Positions 11,023 to 21,645 of a stretch of 64,000 nt of DNA are shown in pieces. Under the pieces are notes generated by a model that saw nothing but the letters and a program-made list of their open reading frames with translations, was not told the DNA's origin and made no database searches. The translations under genes were made by a program, and so were the position numbers. This DNA is from Bufo bufo (taxonomy: Eukaryota; Chordata; Amphibia; Anura; Bufonidae), in the NCBI RefSeq assembly GCF_905171765.1, contig NC_053390.1, forward strand, positions 589,336,471-589,400,470, read 5' to 3'. Position 1 is the stretch's first letter, and the number at the start of each line of letters is the position of its first letter.

Positions 11023-11726
11023 TTTTATTGAGGAGAGGCTTCTTTCTGGATACTCTACCATAAAGCCTAGAATTTTGGAGTGCTGCAAATCTGCAAGTTT
11101 CTTACATCTGCACAAAGGATCTTTGGAGCTCAGCCAGAGTGACCATTGGGATCTTTGTCACTTCTTTTACTAGGCACTTGATTTCTTAGTTTGGTGGGGC
11201 GGCCAGCTCTTGGAAGAGTACTGGGTTTTCCAAACTGCTTCCATTTAAGAATTATGGAGGCCACTGTGTTCTTGGGAACTTTAAGTGCAGCATAATTTTT
11301 TGTGGAATCATCTCCAGATGTGTGCCTCCACACAATCCTGTCGTTTATATCTACAGGAAGTTCTTTTCTCCTCATGGCTTGGTTTTTTCTCTGATATGTA
11401 TTGTCAGCTGTGAGACCTTCTATAGATAGGGGGGTGTCTTTCTACATCATGTCCAATCAATTGAATTTACCAAAGCTAAAGTCCAATCAATGTTTAGAAA
11501 CATCTCAAAGATGATTAAGTAAAATGGGAGCCCCGAGAGCAAAATACAATTTTAATACATTTTCAAAAACTTCAGTTTTGATTTTCAGTTTTCACTTTCT
11601 CATTATGGGCTATTCAGTGCAATTGATGGGGAAAAACTTGTTTTATTTTGTATTTTAGCACAAGGCTGCAAAATAACAAAATGTGAAAAAATTAAAAGGG
11701 TCTGAAGACTTTTCAAATGCATTGTA

Positions 11727-12173
11727 AATCATTTTATGTGTTATTCGTGCACATCTTGATCCACAGTTAAATTTAAAAACCTCATTCTGTAGAGTAAGTA
11801 GAGTCAAAGGTCAAATAATCTCTGAAACACCTCCATTTTTAAAGTGCACATCCTACCAATTCAAGAAACTTATAGAAGACCCCATCTTTTTCAGAACCTC
11901 ACAGATAGATCTATATAATTTGGGCTATTTTGCTGTATATAATCTATCAAATGTGTTAGGCAGAAATACCCTCAAATAGGGAATAAGATAATACCAATAT
12001 TGAATTCAATAAATTTTTAAGTGTATTGTGATGTCTGACAAAAAAGAACCATGACTTTGATTATTTTAAGCCCAGATATAAAAAAAATGTCTAAGGTTCT
12101 AAATAAGTCTGGGAGGGAGGTTAGTGGTCTGTTGAGAGTAACTACCAAGTCGTTGCCAAACAGATTAGTGTTA
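11727..12173. other. Unassigned AT-rich sequence between Tc1 copies
   Basis: No known repeat end, coding domain or RNA is visible. Confidence 0.3.
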
Positions 12174-12526
12174 TACAGTTAGGTCCACATATATTTGGAC
12201 ACTGACACCAATTTGTTTTTATTACCTGTTTACTAAAACATATTCTAGTTATATAATGGACATTGACGTAAAGTCCAGACTTTTAGCTTTCATTTGACGT
12301 ATCCAAATTAAAATTGGATGAAAGGTTTAGGAGTTTCAGCCCCTTTACATGTGTCGCCCTGTTTTTTAAAGGGACCAAAAGTAATCGGACAATTGCCTCA
12401 AAGGCTGTTTCATGGGCAGGTGTGGGCAATTCCTTCATTATTTCATTTTCAATTAAGCACATAGAAGGCCTGGAGCTGATTTGAGGTGCGGTGCTTGCAT
12501 TTTGAAGATTTTGCTGAGAAGTAAAC

Positions 12527-14130
12527 ATGCGGTCAAAGGAGCTCTCCATGCAGGTGAAACAAGCCATCCTTCATCTGCGAAAACAGAAAAAAAAACATAT
12601 GAGAAATTGCTACACTATTAGGAGTGGCAAAATCTACATGTAACGGTCACGTCCACACACACACAGGGGGAAGGGTAGTGACCACTGCGCTCCACCCTCA
12701 CCCCTGGCCCTGCCTACTTGCCTCACGAGTCCTGATGACAGGGGACAACTGGACGGCAGTCCCTAACTTAGGATATGTGCAGGGAAGACAGACAAGACAA
12801 AATACGGAACATGAACGGACCGGGTCAGAACCAAGAGAGCTACGCAGTACAACGGATTAAGCAAAGAATGGTCAGGAGAAGCCGGGGTCAAATACCAGGA
12901 GAGTAGCGAAGTACAAGAGGAGTCCTAAGAGAGTAGTCAGGTGGGAGCCGAGGTCACAATACCAGGATGTATGCGCAGTACAGGAGGAGCAGGCAGAGGA
13001 TCGTCAGGGAACAGGATCAGGTAAATATTCAGTAGTCCAACAAACAGCCAGGAACCTAGAAATTAACAGGCAACCTGTAGCCAGCAGGCTGCCTGTATTT
13101 ATAGTGGGGAGTGAGGGTCATGTGACGTGGCCAGCGTCACATGACCGACGGACCAACCAGTCGAGCACCGAGTGATCAGCTCGGCGCTCAAGGCAGACTA
13201 GGAGCAGGGAGCCACCCAGCTAGTAAAGCTGCCCTGGGAATGAGGTCAAACACAGAACCTCATTCCAAAAGCTAAGCAACAGTTCTGCGGGCAATGGGGG
13301 ACCGAGTGCACCTTCGGAACCCCGTGACACTACAGTTTGGTACATCCTGAGAAAGAAAGTACTGGTGACCTCAACAATGCAAAAAGACCTGGACACCCAT
13401 GGTAGACAGCAGTGGTGGATGATCGCAGAATAATTACAGTGGTGAAGAGAAACCCCTTCACAACAGCCAACCAAGTGAACAACACTCTCCAGGATATAGA
13501 CGTATCAATATCCAAATCTACCATAAAGAGAAGACTGCATGAAAGTAAATAAAGAGGGTTCACTGCACGGTGAAAGCCACTCATAAGCCTCAAGAATAAG
13601 AAGGCTAGATTGGACCTTGCTAAAAAAAACATCTAAAAAAACCAGCACACTTCTGGAAGAACATTCTTTGGACAGATGAAACCAAGATCAACCTCTACCA
13701 GAATGATGGAAATAAAAATGTATGGCGAAGGCATGGTATAGCTCATAATGCAAAGCATATCACAACATCTGTAAAACACGGCGGAGGCAGTTTGATGGCT
13801 TGGGCATGCATGACTGCAGTGGCACTGGGTACCTAGTGTTTATTGATGTGACACAGGACAGAAGCAGCCGGATGAATTCAGAGGTTTTCAGAGACATACT
13901 GTGTGCTCAAATCCATCCAAATGCAGCCAAACTGATTGGTCAGCGTTTCATAATACAGATGGACAATGACCCAAAACATAAAGCCAAAGCAACCCAGGAG
14001 TTTATTACAGCAAAGAAGTGGAATATTCTTGAATGGCCGAGTCAATCACCTGATCTGAACCCAATAGAGCATTTCACTTGTTAAAGACTAAACTTCAGAC
14101 AGAAAGGCCCACAAACAAACAGCAACTGAA
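12527..14130 (+). pseudogene. Tc1 transposase remnant (MRSK family)
   Basis: The start at 12527 begins MRSKELSMQVKQA, as in the copy at 60843. Downstream pieces include SKSTIKRRLHESK, a degraded DETK region (13670-13720), [16 protein letters not shown] (about 13955) and [13 protein letters not shown] (14037-14078). Several stops, frameshifts and the LTR-like insert break it. The glutamate of the DD34E triad survives, but the C-terminal end is gone. Confidence 0.85.
12639..13329 (-). mobile_element. Solo-LTR-like insert (TG...CA, 5-bp duplication)
   Basis: It begins TGTAACGGTCACG and ends CCCGTGACA. It is flanked by CTACA at 12634-12638 and 13330-13334; the related Tc1 at 60950-60954 shows the single CTACA empty site. 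On the minus strand a TATA-like CTATAAATACAGGC (13091-13104) precedes a pyrimidine-rich leader, as in a Gypsy-type LTR promoter. TG...CA ends, a 5-bp duplication and no coding region fit a solo LTR. A class II element with similar ends is the alternative. Confidence 0.68.
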
Positions 14131-14598
14131 AAATGGTATCAATAAAAAGTACAGATTGCCCTGCAAAAAATGAGCCCTCAGATAGCTCCATACACAGAAC
14201 TACAAAAAAAGTTGTAGGAGTCAGAATACGACGATGAAAAGAAAGGATTTATTTTTTTCACTATTAGAACACAAGAAAAACTATACATATGTGGTATCGT
14301 CGTAATCATACTGGCCTGGAGAATGAAAGTAACAGGTCAGTTTTTCTGTATAGGAAACGTAAAAAGAAAAAAAAACATAAAACTACGGAATTGCGTTTTT
14401 TTCCTAATTTCACCCCATTTGGAATTTTTTTCCAGCTCCTCACTACATAGTATGCAACATTAAATTGAATTAGAAACTGCAACTTGTCCAGCAAAAAACA
14501 AGCTCTCGTACGGCTATGTGAATGGAAAAATAAAAAAGTTCTGGCTCTAGAAAAGCAGGGAGTGAAAAGCAAAAACGCTAAATAAAAACTCCACCATC
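14131..14598. repeat. Fragment related to the large TTAA element interior
   Basis: CTATACATATGTGGTATCGT near 14280 resembles the ATTAGGTATCGCCGCGTCCG units at 5608-6311. There are no ends and no coding capacity. Confidence 0.45.
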
Positions 14599-14600
14599 TA

Positions 14601-15575
14601 CAGTTAGATCCATATATATTTGGACAGAGAACATTTTTGTAATTTTTGTTCTGTACATTACCACAATGGATTTTAAACAAAACAATTCAGATGCAGTTGA
14701 AGTTCAGACTTTCAGCTTTAATTCAGTGGGTTGAACAAAATGATTGCACAAAAATTTGAGAAACTAAAACATTTTTTAAACTCAATCCCTTCATTTCAGG
14801 GGCTCAAAGTAATTGGACAAATTAAATAATTGTAAATAAAATTTTAATTTCTAATACTTGGTTAAAAACTCTTTGTTGGCAATGACTGCCTAAAGTCTTG
14901 AACTCACGGTCATCACCAGACGCTGAGTTTCCTCCTTCTTAATGCTCTGCCAGGCCTTTACTGCAGCGGTTTTCAATTGCTGTTTGTTTGTGGGCCTTTC
15001 TGTCTGAAGTTCAGTCTTTAACAAGTGAAATGCATGCTCTATTGGGTTTCAGATCAGGTGACTGACTTGGCCATTCAAGAATTTTCCACTTCTTTGCTTT
15101 AATAAACTACTGGGTTGCTTTGGCTTTATGTTTTGGGTCATTGTCGCCGTCATTGTCGCCGTCGCCGACCAATCAGTTTGGCTGCATTTGGATGGATTTG
15201 AGCACACAGTATGTCTCTGAAAACCTCAGAATTCATCCGGCTGCTTCTGTCCTGTGTCACATCAATAAACACTAGGGACCCAGTGGCACTGGCAGTCATG
15301 CATGCCCAAACCATCACACTGCGTGTTTTACAGATGATGTGAAATGCTTTGGATCATGAGCTGTACCATGCCTTTGCCATACATTTTTATTTCCATAATT
15401 CTGGTAGAGGTTGATCTTGGTTTCATCTGTCCAAAGAATGTTCTTCCAGAAGTGTGCTGTTTTTTTAAGATTTTTTTTTTTAGCAAAGTCCAATCTAGCC
15501 TTTTATTTTTTTTGTGGAAGGTGATGTGACCAGATCTGTCATTTAGATTTTTTTTTTCTGTTTCACTGTTTGCCA
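14601..15575 (-). mobile_element. Tc1-type fragment, minus strand
   Basis: It starts CAGTTAGATCCATATATATT after TA and matches the complement of the right half of the Tc1 at 60484-62095. It runs back through the PIE, second aspartate and DETK regions as degraded pieces, then stops near 15575 without a second end. With 12176-14130 it forms a converging pair of incomplete copies of one family. Confidence 0.82.
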
Positions 15576-15639
15576 TATAGGATAAATATTTTTATATTTT
15601 AATAGTATGGACGCATTAGCATTGGAGTGTATGAGAAGT

Positions 15640-15713
15640 ACACATACACATTTATTAAGACGGGCATTTAAGATGCTGGTCTTAATAAAGACCCAATTAC
15701 GAAGAGTCGCAGG
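15640..15713 (+). repeat. Left half of a repeat interrupted by a hAT MITE
   Basis: This segment plus 16466-16526 resembles 54240-54355 (TTCTTAATAAAG, GAAGAGGCGCAGGCCT, GGCACATCCAGCGCC). The hAT MITE lies between the two halves. Confidence 0.55.
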
Positions 15714-16465
15714 CAGGGCTCCAGATGCGACTTAGAATTTACAAATGGCGACAAGACTTTTTAGTCTTGTCGCCATTTGCGATTAGACTCGCCGCCGCAG
15801 CTCTGCCATTAAATACAGCGGCAAGGCACAGGAGATGATAGTTCTCTGCCCCTCCGCTGATGTTCTTCTCAGCAGCGCAGTGGAGAAGGAGTCTCTCCCT
15901 CCCCCCTGTGCTGCTGCCGGCACCTGAGGGGTTAACTGCAGCGGATCGCAGCTCCCTGTCATAGAGGTCGGGTGCCGGCACCCGCCTCTTGTATTTGTAT
16001 TAACAGGTCAGTTATCTTCATTGGTGGTGCAGTTACATAGCGCTGCGTCCGAAAAGTCCAAACTATTAAATTATTAAAAAATATCTCCTATGCGGTGAGC
16101 GCCGTAACAGAAATAAATAAATAAAAAACATGCGATTCGCCATTTTTTTGTCACCCCAAAAAATTGGTCAGGACTGTACTATTATGGGCCGAACATTTCA
16201 TAAAATGCGGAATGCATGCAGCTTTTTTTGGCGTTTTTTTTTTTTTCGCGTGGTATTGAGTATCTCAATACTTTTTTGTGGTGTCGAAAGCGAATCCAAA
16301 TTTTGGTATCGAAACAACCCTACGCCGATCTGATCGGTGTAGCGTTGTCACGATACCAAAATTTTGATTCGGTTTCGTTTTGGCGACTAAAAATTTAATT
16401 TGGCGACTAAATTTTTCAGTTTACGAGCCAATGGCTACTAGGTATTTTTTTTAGTCTGGAGCACT
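15714..16465. mobile_element. hAT-type MITE with 8-bp duplication (one mismatch)
   Basis: The left end is CAGGGCTCCAGA and the right end TCTGGAGCACTG. Flanks are GTCGCAGG (15706-15713) and GGCGCAGG (16466-16473). Inside are a perfect hairpin GGCGACAAGACTTTTTAGTC (15744-15778), one arm of the ACAGGAGGCGGG palindrome (about 15915-16006), a TCTTCATTGGTGGTGCAG core near 16015 and a palindrome around ACGCCGATCTGATCGGTGTA (16321). It is non-coding. Confidence 0.82.
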
Positions 16466-16640
16466 GGGCGCAGGCCTTACCATAACTGCGGCTCATCCAA
16501 CGCCGGTCTAAATGTAAGACAGATTCCTTCTTTCAGTTACACACCTCCCTCACCTCATTGGCTAACGGCGATCGATCTTTTGCTTGTTCAAAATCAACTA
16601 CTTTATTCCACCAGGCATGATTTTTAAATCCAATTCGACA

Positions 16641-16978
16641 TTAAAGAGGACCTTTCACCAGAGGAAAGCCTCTAAACTAACTATACAGATCCTGCCGGCG
16701 TCTTCTTCTCCTATGCTGTAGCGCTGGCCAATCGCAGCGCTCAGCTCATAGCCTGGCTATGAGCTGAGCGCTGCGATTGGCCAGCGCTACAGCATAGGAG
16801 AAGAAGACCGCGGCAGGATCAAGTGGGTGGAGCCTAACTACTTACATACCGGAGGCTATAACCGGAGAACGGAGCGGCGCCCGGGGATAACAGTAAGTGC
16901 AGCGGGATCCCTGGGCGCCGCTCTACACTTCTGTATAGTTAGTTTAGAGGCTTTCCTCTGGTGAAAGGTCCTCTTTAA
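16641..16978. mobile_element. TTAA MITE, family 'GAGGACCTTTCACC'
   Basis: It starts TTAAAGAGGACCTTTCACCA and ends with the complement on TTAA. The empty site GGACTTAATGTCG is present in the same PLE near 18420, which proves insertion at one TTAA. The centre is a perfect palindrome of about 60-bp arms around CTCATAGCCTGGCTATGAG. Confidence 0.93.
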
Positions 16979-17046
16979 GTCCCTGTGGCTGGATAGTATC
17001 TAGCTCATAGATCCAACTAAAAAATATAGACACCTGTGGAGAAAAT

Positions 17047-17760
17047 ATGTGGCTTGGTACAGTAGACGTAACATCACTGTACACTATTATACCAAAGGAC
17101 TTGGGCATTAGGGCCATTCATGAAGTACTAACAGCTGATCCAGAGATGACAAAAGAACAAGGAGATTTTATTGTGGAATGTGTAGATTTCTGTTTAACAC
17201 ACAATTATTTTTGGTTTAAGGAGAACTACTACCTCCAGAAAGTCGGGAAGGCAATGGGGGCGAAATTCGCCCCAAGTTTCGACAACCTGTTTATGTCGGC
17301 ATGGGAATCATAGAGAATAACCCCCCTTTAAAGAAAAAGACAGAGTTTGGTCAACTTATATATGAGGCGAAGATTTATAGACGACTGCTTCCTCATATGG
17401 GAAGGAGAAAAAAGAGGTTTAGAAGAACTAATCGCACAGCTAAATATTAATGATTGGAATATCAACTTCACGAGCAGCATCAGTGACAAAGGTGAATTTT
17501 CTCGATCTTACGATCTTTATAGAAGATAGGCAGCTTAAAACAAAGACCTTTTTTAAAAAAACGTATGTGAATGGTTTTATCGATCTGACCAGTTACCACA
17601 ATGGCCCTTGACTTAATAACATCCCGAAGGGTCAGATCGGGAGAATTCACCGCAACTGCACTGATGCTGCAACGTTCCAAGAACAGAGCTCACTGATCCA
17701 GGATCGTTTCCTGGAGAAGGGATACAATAAAGAGGACCTAGTGAAATGTAGCCGTGAGGT
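17047..17760 (+). pseudogene. PLE reverse transcriptase remnant
   Basis: From 17047 a frame encodes VDVTSLYTIIP, a PLE RT motif with the first aspartate, then GKAMGAKFAPSFDNLFM. After a frameshift near 17310, RRRFIDDCFLIWEG follows (17365-17406); FIDD holds the catalytic pair in the Y/F-x-DD box. Further downstream, in another frame, HRNCTDAATFQEQS (17650-17691) matches the thumb region of the PLE at 37583-38958. There are at least two frameshifts and stops, and the N-terminal third is absent. Confidence 0.87.
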
Positions 17761-18060
17761 TCAAGAAAACTGGGATAAGAAAGGGTTAATTAATAAAGTA
17801 GAGGGAGAAAAAAAGAAGTCCAAGCAGGCCTTATAAAAAATGCTATTAGGAAGAATTGGAGTGTACTCAAGAACGATCCGATTATAGGTGCAGAAATCCC
17901 CAGTCATCCCGATTTTATTTTCAAAAAGGCACCGAATTAAAAAAATTGATTGGTTCACAGTGCGATAAAAAAAAAAGAAGAATGAAAAGATTTTTTTTTT
18001 TTTTCGTGGTGCGGTTTTTGTCTTCCATGTAAGAATAAAAGTAATGAAAAGAAAATGATG

Positions 18061-18463
18061 AATACCACAGTGATCCATTCGACCAAAAGAGATAAAGATT
18101 TTAAAATTAAAGGGCAAATTACGTGTGACAGTATAGGGGTTGTATACATGCTGGAGTGCCTTGTGGTCTCCAGTATGTGGGTCGCACAACCAGAAAATAA
18201 AAAATCCGGATACAGGAACATGTTGATAATATTAAAAAGGGACTGGAGACCCATGGGGTATCGGTGCATTTTAAAAAAGTCCACCAGAAACACCCTAAAG
18301 GGCTTGCATTCACTGGATTAGAGGTGGTGAAAAATGACTGGCGGGGAGGAGATGCGATTAAGAAGATAGATCGGCGGGAGGTTAGTTGGATCTATGAGCT
18401 AGATACTATCCAGCCACAGGGACTTAATGTCGAATTGGATTTAAAATCACACCTGGTGGAATA
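18061..18463 (+). pseudogene. PLE GIY-YIG endonuclease remnant
   Basis: This would be the C-terminal nuclease that nicks the target in Penelope elements. A frame-broken stretch reads GVVYMLEC, then QYVGRTTRK, a helix with EHV, SVHFKKVHQKHPKGLAF, and ends WIYELDTIQPQGLNVELDL. The N-terminal GIY-like and YIG-like (YVG) strands and the conserved arginine are visible. A frameshift sits between the first two motifs near 18155. It follows the RT remnant in the order expected for Penelope and Neptune/Poseidon-type elements. Confidence 0.85.
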
Positions 18464-18831
18464 AAGTAGCTGATTTCGAACAAGCAAAAGATCGATCGCC
18501 GTTAGCCAATGAGGTGAGGGAGGTGTGTAACTGAAAGAAGGCACAACGATTGAGACCAATCAAAACAGGGAGGTGTGCACTAGGGGAGTGTTCTGAATTT
18601 CTCGTCATGAGTGAGGATAGTAAGTGAGTAATCAAGAGTGGATTTATGAATGAATAAACTTGAAACTGAATGGAAATGGAAAGGGAGAAAATTATACCTA
18701 GGATGCGATTGCAGATGCTGAAGGAAAAAGTTTTAAAGGAAGTTTTACTGGTTATAAGGATTTTATGGTTTTAACTTTATGATTCATATATGGGGGAGGG
18801 TATATAACATGTGGGAGGAAGCGTATGGTGA

Positions 18832-18870
18832 CGCCCCTGACGAAGCTTGGAGCGAAACCCAGGTTGGGCA
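18832..18870 (+). ncRNA. Hammerhead-ribozyme-like motif in PLE tail
   Basis: GCCC-CTGACGAA-GCTTGGAGC-GAAA followed by CCCAGGTTGGGC. CTGACGA matches the CUGANGA core box and GAAA is present. The outer stem is GCCC/GGGC. Compensatory evidence is not available from one copy. PLEs are known to carry hammerheads in their terminal repeats. Confidence 0.55.
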
Positions 18871-19110
18871 GATTTGAAAAAGACAGCTTTGAGTGCTTTG
18901 TTTTACCATATGTTTGTGAGTATAATAAATACTTGTTATATAACCACTTGCTAGCGGTGCTTCACTATTAGAGGAATCCTTGTTTTAGTGGTGGTGAAGA
19001 GACGTGGATAAAGGAGAGCCGTGGACCTATACTATGTGCCTATTTATCAAGCTGCGCTTGTGAGTATATACACACAAGGAATTTCCTGGTGACTTGCAGT
19101 GCTTCACTAT

Positions 19111-19589
19111 ATGCGAATTTTCTGTTATCCCACAGGTGCCTTAGTGTACTGATAGTGGGGAACTGATTTACTTGCCTGTGTCAGAAATCTTAGACGCCTC
19201 AAGATTGAAGAGGTTTGACCTCCTGAATAGGGAACGCGTGGTCCCTCAAAAACGCATAAACTACAGCTTGCTGACTTGTGGTTCACTCCTCCGGGAAACC
19301 ATGGAGCCCACTTCCGCAGGCACAGACAGACAGGGGAAATGTCAAACAACCATGTTGGACTACAAACACCAAATAGACCAGACATGGAACACCAAATGAC
19401 ATACAACAAACACCCTGTACATAAACCCACACCAAACATCATAAACAGGTGAGGAAGGGTAAGGGGACACGGGGAAACATCGGGATGACATTGCCAAAGA
19501 CCTTGATGTTCCACAAGGGGGCCCTCACAGACAGGTGACACACCTAGACAGGAGCAAAGCTCCTACTCATACAAAGGCAGACATACAAC
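19111..19589. other. Unassigned sequence
   Basis: No recognised element or gene. The frames on both strands lack known motifs. Confidence 0.3.
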
Positions 19590-19592
19590 TAA

Positions 19593-19827
19593 GGGTCCAT
19601 TCACACGTCCGTTGTTTCTTTCCTGATCTGTTCCGTTTTTTGCGGAACAGATCTGGACCAGTTCTGTACCCATTCATTTTCAATGGGTCCTGGAAAAAAA
19701 TCTGACATTGAGCTGTCCGATTTTTTTCAGGACCCATTGAAAATGAATGGGTACAGAACTGGTCCAGATCTGTTCCGCAAAAAACGGAACAGATCAGGAA
19801 AGAAACAAAGGACGTGTGAATGGACCC
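19593..19827. mobile_element. Harbinger-like MITE, compact palindrome
   Basis: It is flanked by TAA on both sides with ends GGGTCCATTCACACGTCC and complement. The 235 bp fold on themselves almost end to end, with arms meeting near 19710. Confidence 0.88.
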
Positions 19828-19830
19828 TAA

Positions 19831-20045
19831 CCTGAGTCTCACAAATCCAGAATAAGAAGAGCCATGAGGCCACACCCACCTCCACCTTGCACACTCCTTT
19901 AACCCTAAACAAACGAAAATGGGAAGGAATACCAGCCTTAAAGGGGAAGTGTAAAATCATGCTAACAACACGTTGCCACCAGCAACAAGCATGCACGTCA
20001 AAAGTGTCACGGTCCACTACCACCAGACCATGACAGCCGTGACAG
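19831..20045. other. Unassigned sequence
   Basis: It contains a small imperfect hairpin around TGTCACGG...CCGTGACA (20007-20045). Nothing else is recognised. Confidence 0.3.
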
Positions 20046-20820
20046 TTGGCCATTGCAAGCATATGTTTTTCTGATTTCATTATAGCGATGTTAGAGAATC
20101 ATATCTGGGTCTTATAAAGGACCATTGTATATGATCAGATCGGAACATCTCTGGAACTGTTTGCTGCAAAAGTGATTGGAGTAGTTTAGTGACTGGGTCC
20201 TTTAGACGGGCAACCAATACTAGGACGCCTCTCAATCGTATATTTGTTACCCTGGAGCAATATTCAAGGTCCTCCAATTTAATTTTCAAAGCTTTCAGCC
20301 CATTTTTTTGGTTGGCGGTGTCATGCTGATCTGTTTTAGGAGCATTGGTAAGTTCATCAGGTATGTGAATTGGCTTGAAGGCTCAAGTTGATATGTTTTT
20401 TCAGTGGAGTGGCTACATTCTGTCATGGATGGTGATAGAGCAGCATAGAGGAGGACAGATGTATGCATCACTTGGAGAGAACTCAGGTTGTTGGCCATTG
20501 CAAGCATATGTTTTTCCGATTTCATTATAGCGAAGTTAGAGAATCACGTTTGGGTCTTATAAAGGACCATTGTATATGATCAGATTGGAACATCTCTGGA
20601 ACTGTTTGCTGCAAAAGTGATCGGAGTAGTTTAGCAACTGGGTCCTTTAGATGGGCAACCGATACCAGGACGCCTCTCAATCGTATATTTGTTACCCTGG
20701 AGCGATATTCAGGGTCCTCCAATTTAATTTCCAAAGCTTCCTGCCCATTTGTATGGTTGGCGGTGTCAGGCTGATCTGTTTGAAGAGCATTGGTAAGTTC
20801 ATCAACTTTAACTTAATACT
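20046..20820 (-). pseudogene. L1-type LINE ORF1 fragment, tandemly duplicated
   Basis: On the minus strand both halves encode KLEDLEYCSRVTNIRLRGV-like sequence. This resembles the coiled-coil to RRM junction of L1 ORF1 (EDLE-RSR-NIRLRG), which coats L1 RNA in the ribonucleoprotein. The phrase TTGGCCATTGCAAGCATATG occurs at 20046 and 20491, so the two copies lie 445 bp apart in direct orientation. They differ by point changes. No ORF2 is present. The assignment rests on a short motif. Confidence 0.6.
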
Positions 20821-21175
20821 GGTGGGTAGGCCACTTGAGAAGTTTCCAAAATTGTCTGAGATATCACTAAAGACTGACTATTCTCACCTGTTTTGATAGT
20901 TTTAACCATGTTCCTTTTGGATATGTGAACTACCGTATATGCCGGCGTATAAGACGACTGGGCGTATAAGACGACCCCCAACTTTTCCAGTTAAAATATA
21001 GGGTTTGGGGTATACTCGCAGTATAAGACTACCCCTCCAACGCTATTTACTTTGGCATTAAGATCTGCAGGTAATTGTTGTGCAATTTTCGTCTTTTACC
21101 TCAGTACCATATTATGCCTTTCCAAGAATCTAGTACACCAGGATAGTGGCCTTAAATCTGTTGCTGTAATCTGGG

Positions 21176-21483
21176 TTATTTTTTGGCCCACTGAAGTGCA
21201 AACAAACTTATTTTATTTTGTGTCACTACATAACCGTTTTGGCGATGCTCATTCACCATGTCTGCTACATGTTTTTCGAGTTCTGGCCAATGTGGGGTGC
21301 CTCTTCTTAATGCACACTTACCCCTTGGCATACTCTTAAATGCTTTTTCATTTGCTTTCCAGTCCCGACCCATCTTTTCTGTTACTCCATATTGTCTTGC
21401 AGCAGCGCAGTTATTATGTTCCCTGGTATAGCTTACAACTTTAAGTTTGAAACTGGCTTCATATTTCTTTCTTCTTGCTGGTA
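21176..21483 (-). pseudogene. pogo-like transposase, DNA-binding part only
   Basis: From 21483 downward the frame reads ARRKKYEASFKLKVVSYT, the first helix-turn-helix of pogo/CENP-B-type proteins, then AAARQYGVTEK, and a second DNA-binding half with HWPELEKHVADMV and GYVVTQNKI. It ends in LQWAKK and a stop. The DDE catalytic domain is missing. Sequence upstream of residue 1 of this motif is low-complexity repeat, so the real start is most likely MALPARRKKY at 21492. Confidence 0.85.
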
Positions 21484-21529
21484 GAGCCATGATGGGGTCT
21501 TGACTGTTAGCCATTTGTATACTGTACTG

Positions 21530-21645
21530 TGTATACTGGTGCTGTACTGTATGAACCAGTAGAGATACTGGTGCTGTACTGTATGTACAGATACTGGTGC
21601 TGTACTGTATGCACAGATACTGGTGCTGTACTGTATTTACCACCA
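21530..21645. repeat. Tandem repeat GATACTGGTGCTGTACTGTA
   Basis: Three to four units of about 30 bp containing ACTGGTGCTGTACTGTAT lie inside the pogo-like element, upstream of its reading frame. Confidence 0.85.

Larger units (their letters stand above)
9915..11375 (-). pseudogene. Tc1 transposase remnant
   Basis: Minus-strand pieces match a Tc1 transposase in order. The N-terminal helix-turn-helix part starts at 11375 (MRRKELPVDI) and includes KQFGKPSTLPRAGRPTKL. The first catalytic aspartate is in FWSDETKIEIFG, with VKHGGASIMLWGCF after it (10100-10310). The second is in QQDNNPKH (about 10000). Reading is broken by frameshifts, by the insert at 10352-11022, and by loss of the region with the final glutamate. 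It cannot make a working enzyme. Confidence 0.85.
9409..11724 (-). mobile_element. Tc1-type element, minus strand, with nested insert
   Basis: The ends are CAATGCATTCAGAAAGTCTT and the complement, flanked by TA. The end family (GCATTC-GAAAGT-TTCAGACCC) is a very widespread Tc1 family of fish and frogs. The coding region is broken, and a 671-bp insert splits it at 10352-11022. A small foreign insert also lies near 9544-9630. Confidence 0.88.
12176..14130 (+). mobile_element. Tc1-type element, 3' truncated, with nested LTR-like insert
   Basis: It starts CAGTTAGGTCCACATATATT after TA and closely matches the Tc1 at 60484-62095. It carries a 691-bp insert at 12639-13329. Similarity stops after CAAACAGCAACTGAAAA near 14130, so the right end is missing. 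A piece of the same family in reverse orientation starts at 14601. Confidence 0.87.
16527..19110 (+). mobile_element. Penelope-like element, decayed, with inverted 3' fragment at its 5' end
   Basis: The 5' part (16527-16640 plus 16979 to about 17025) is the reverse complement of 18378-18542, the 3' end of the element's own coding region. Then come RT pieces, a linker and a GIY-YIG region, followed by a 3' tail with a hammerhead-like motif. PLEs are known for inverted or tandem terminal pieces produced during target-primed synthesis. A TTAA MITE interrupts the inverted fragment. The 3' boundary near 19110 is approximate. Confidence 0.82.
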
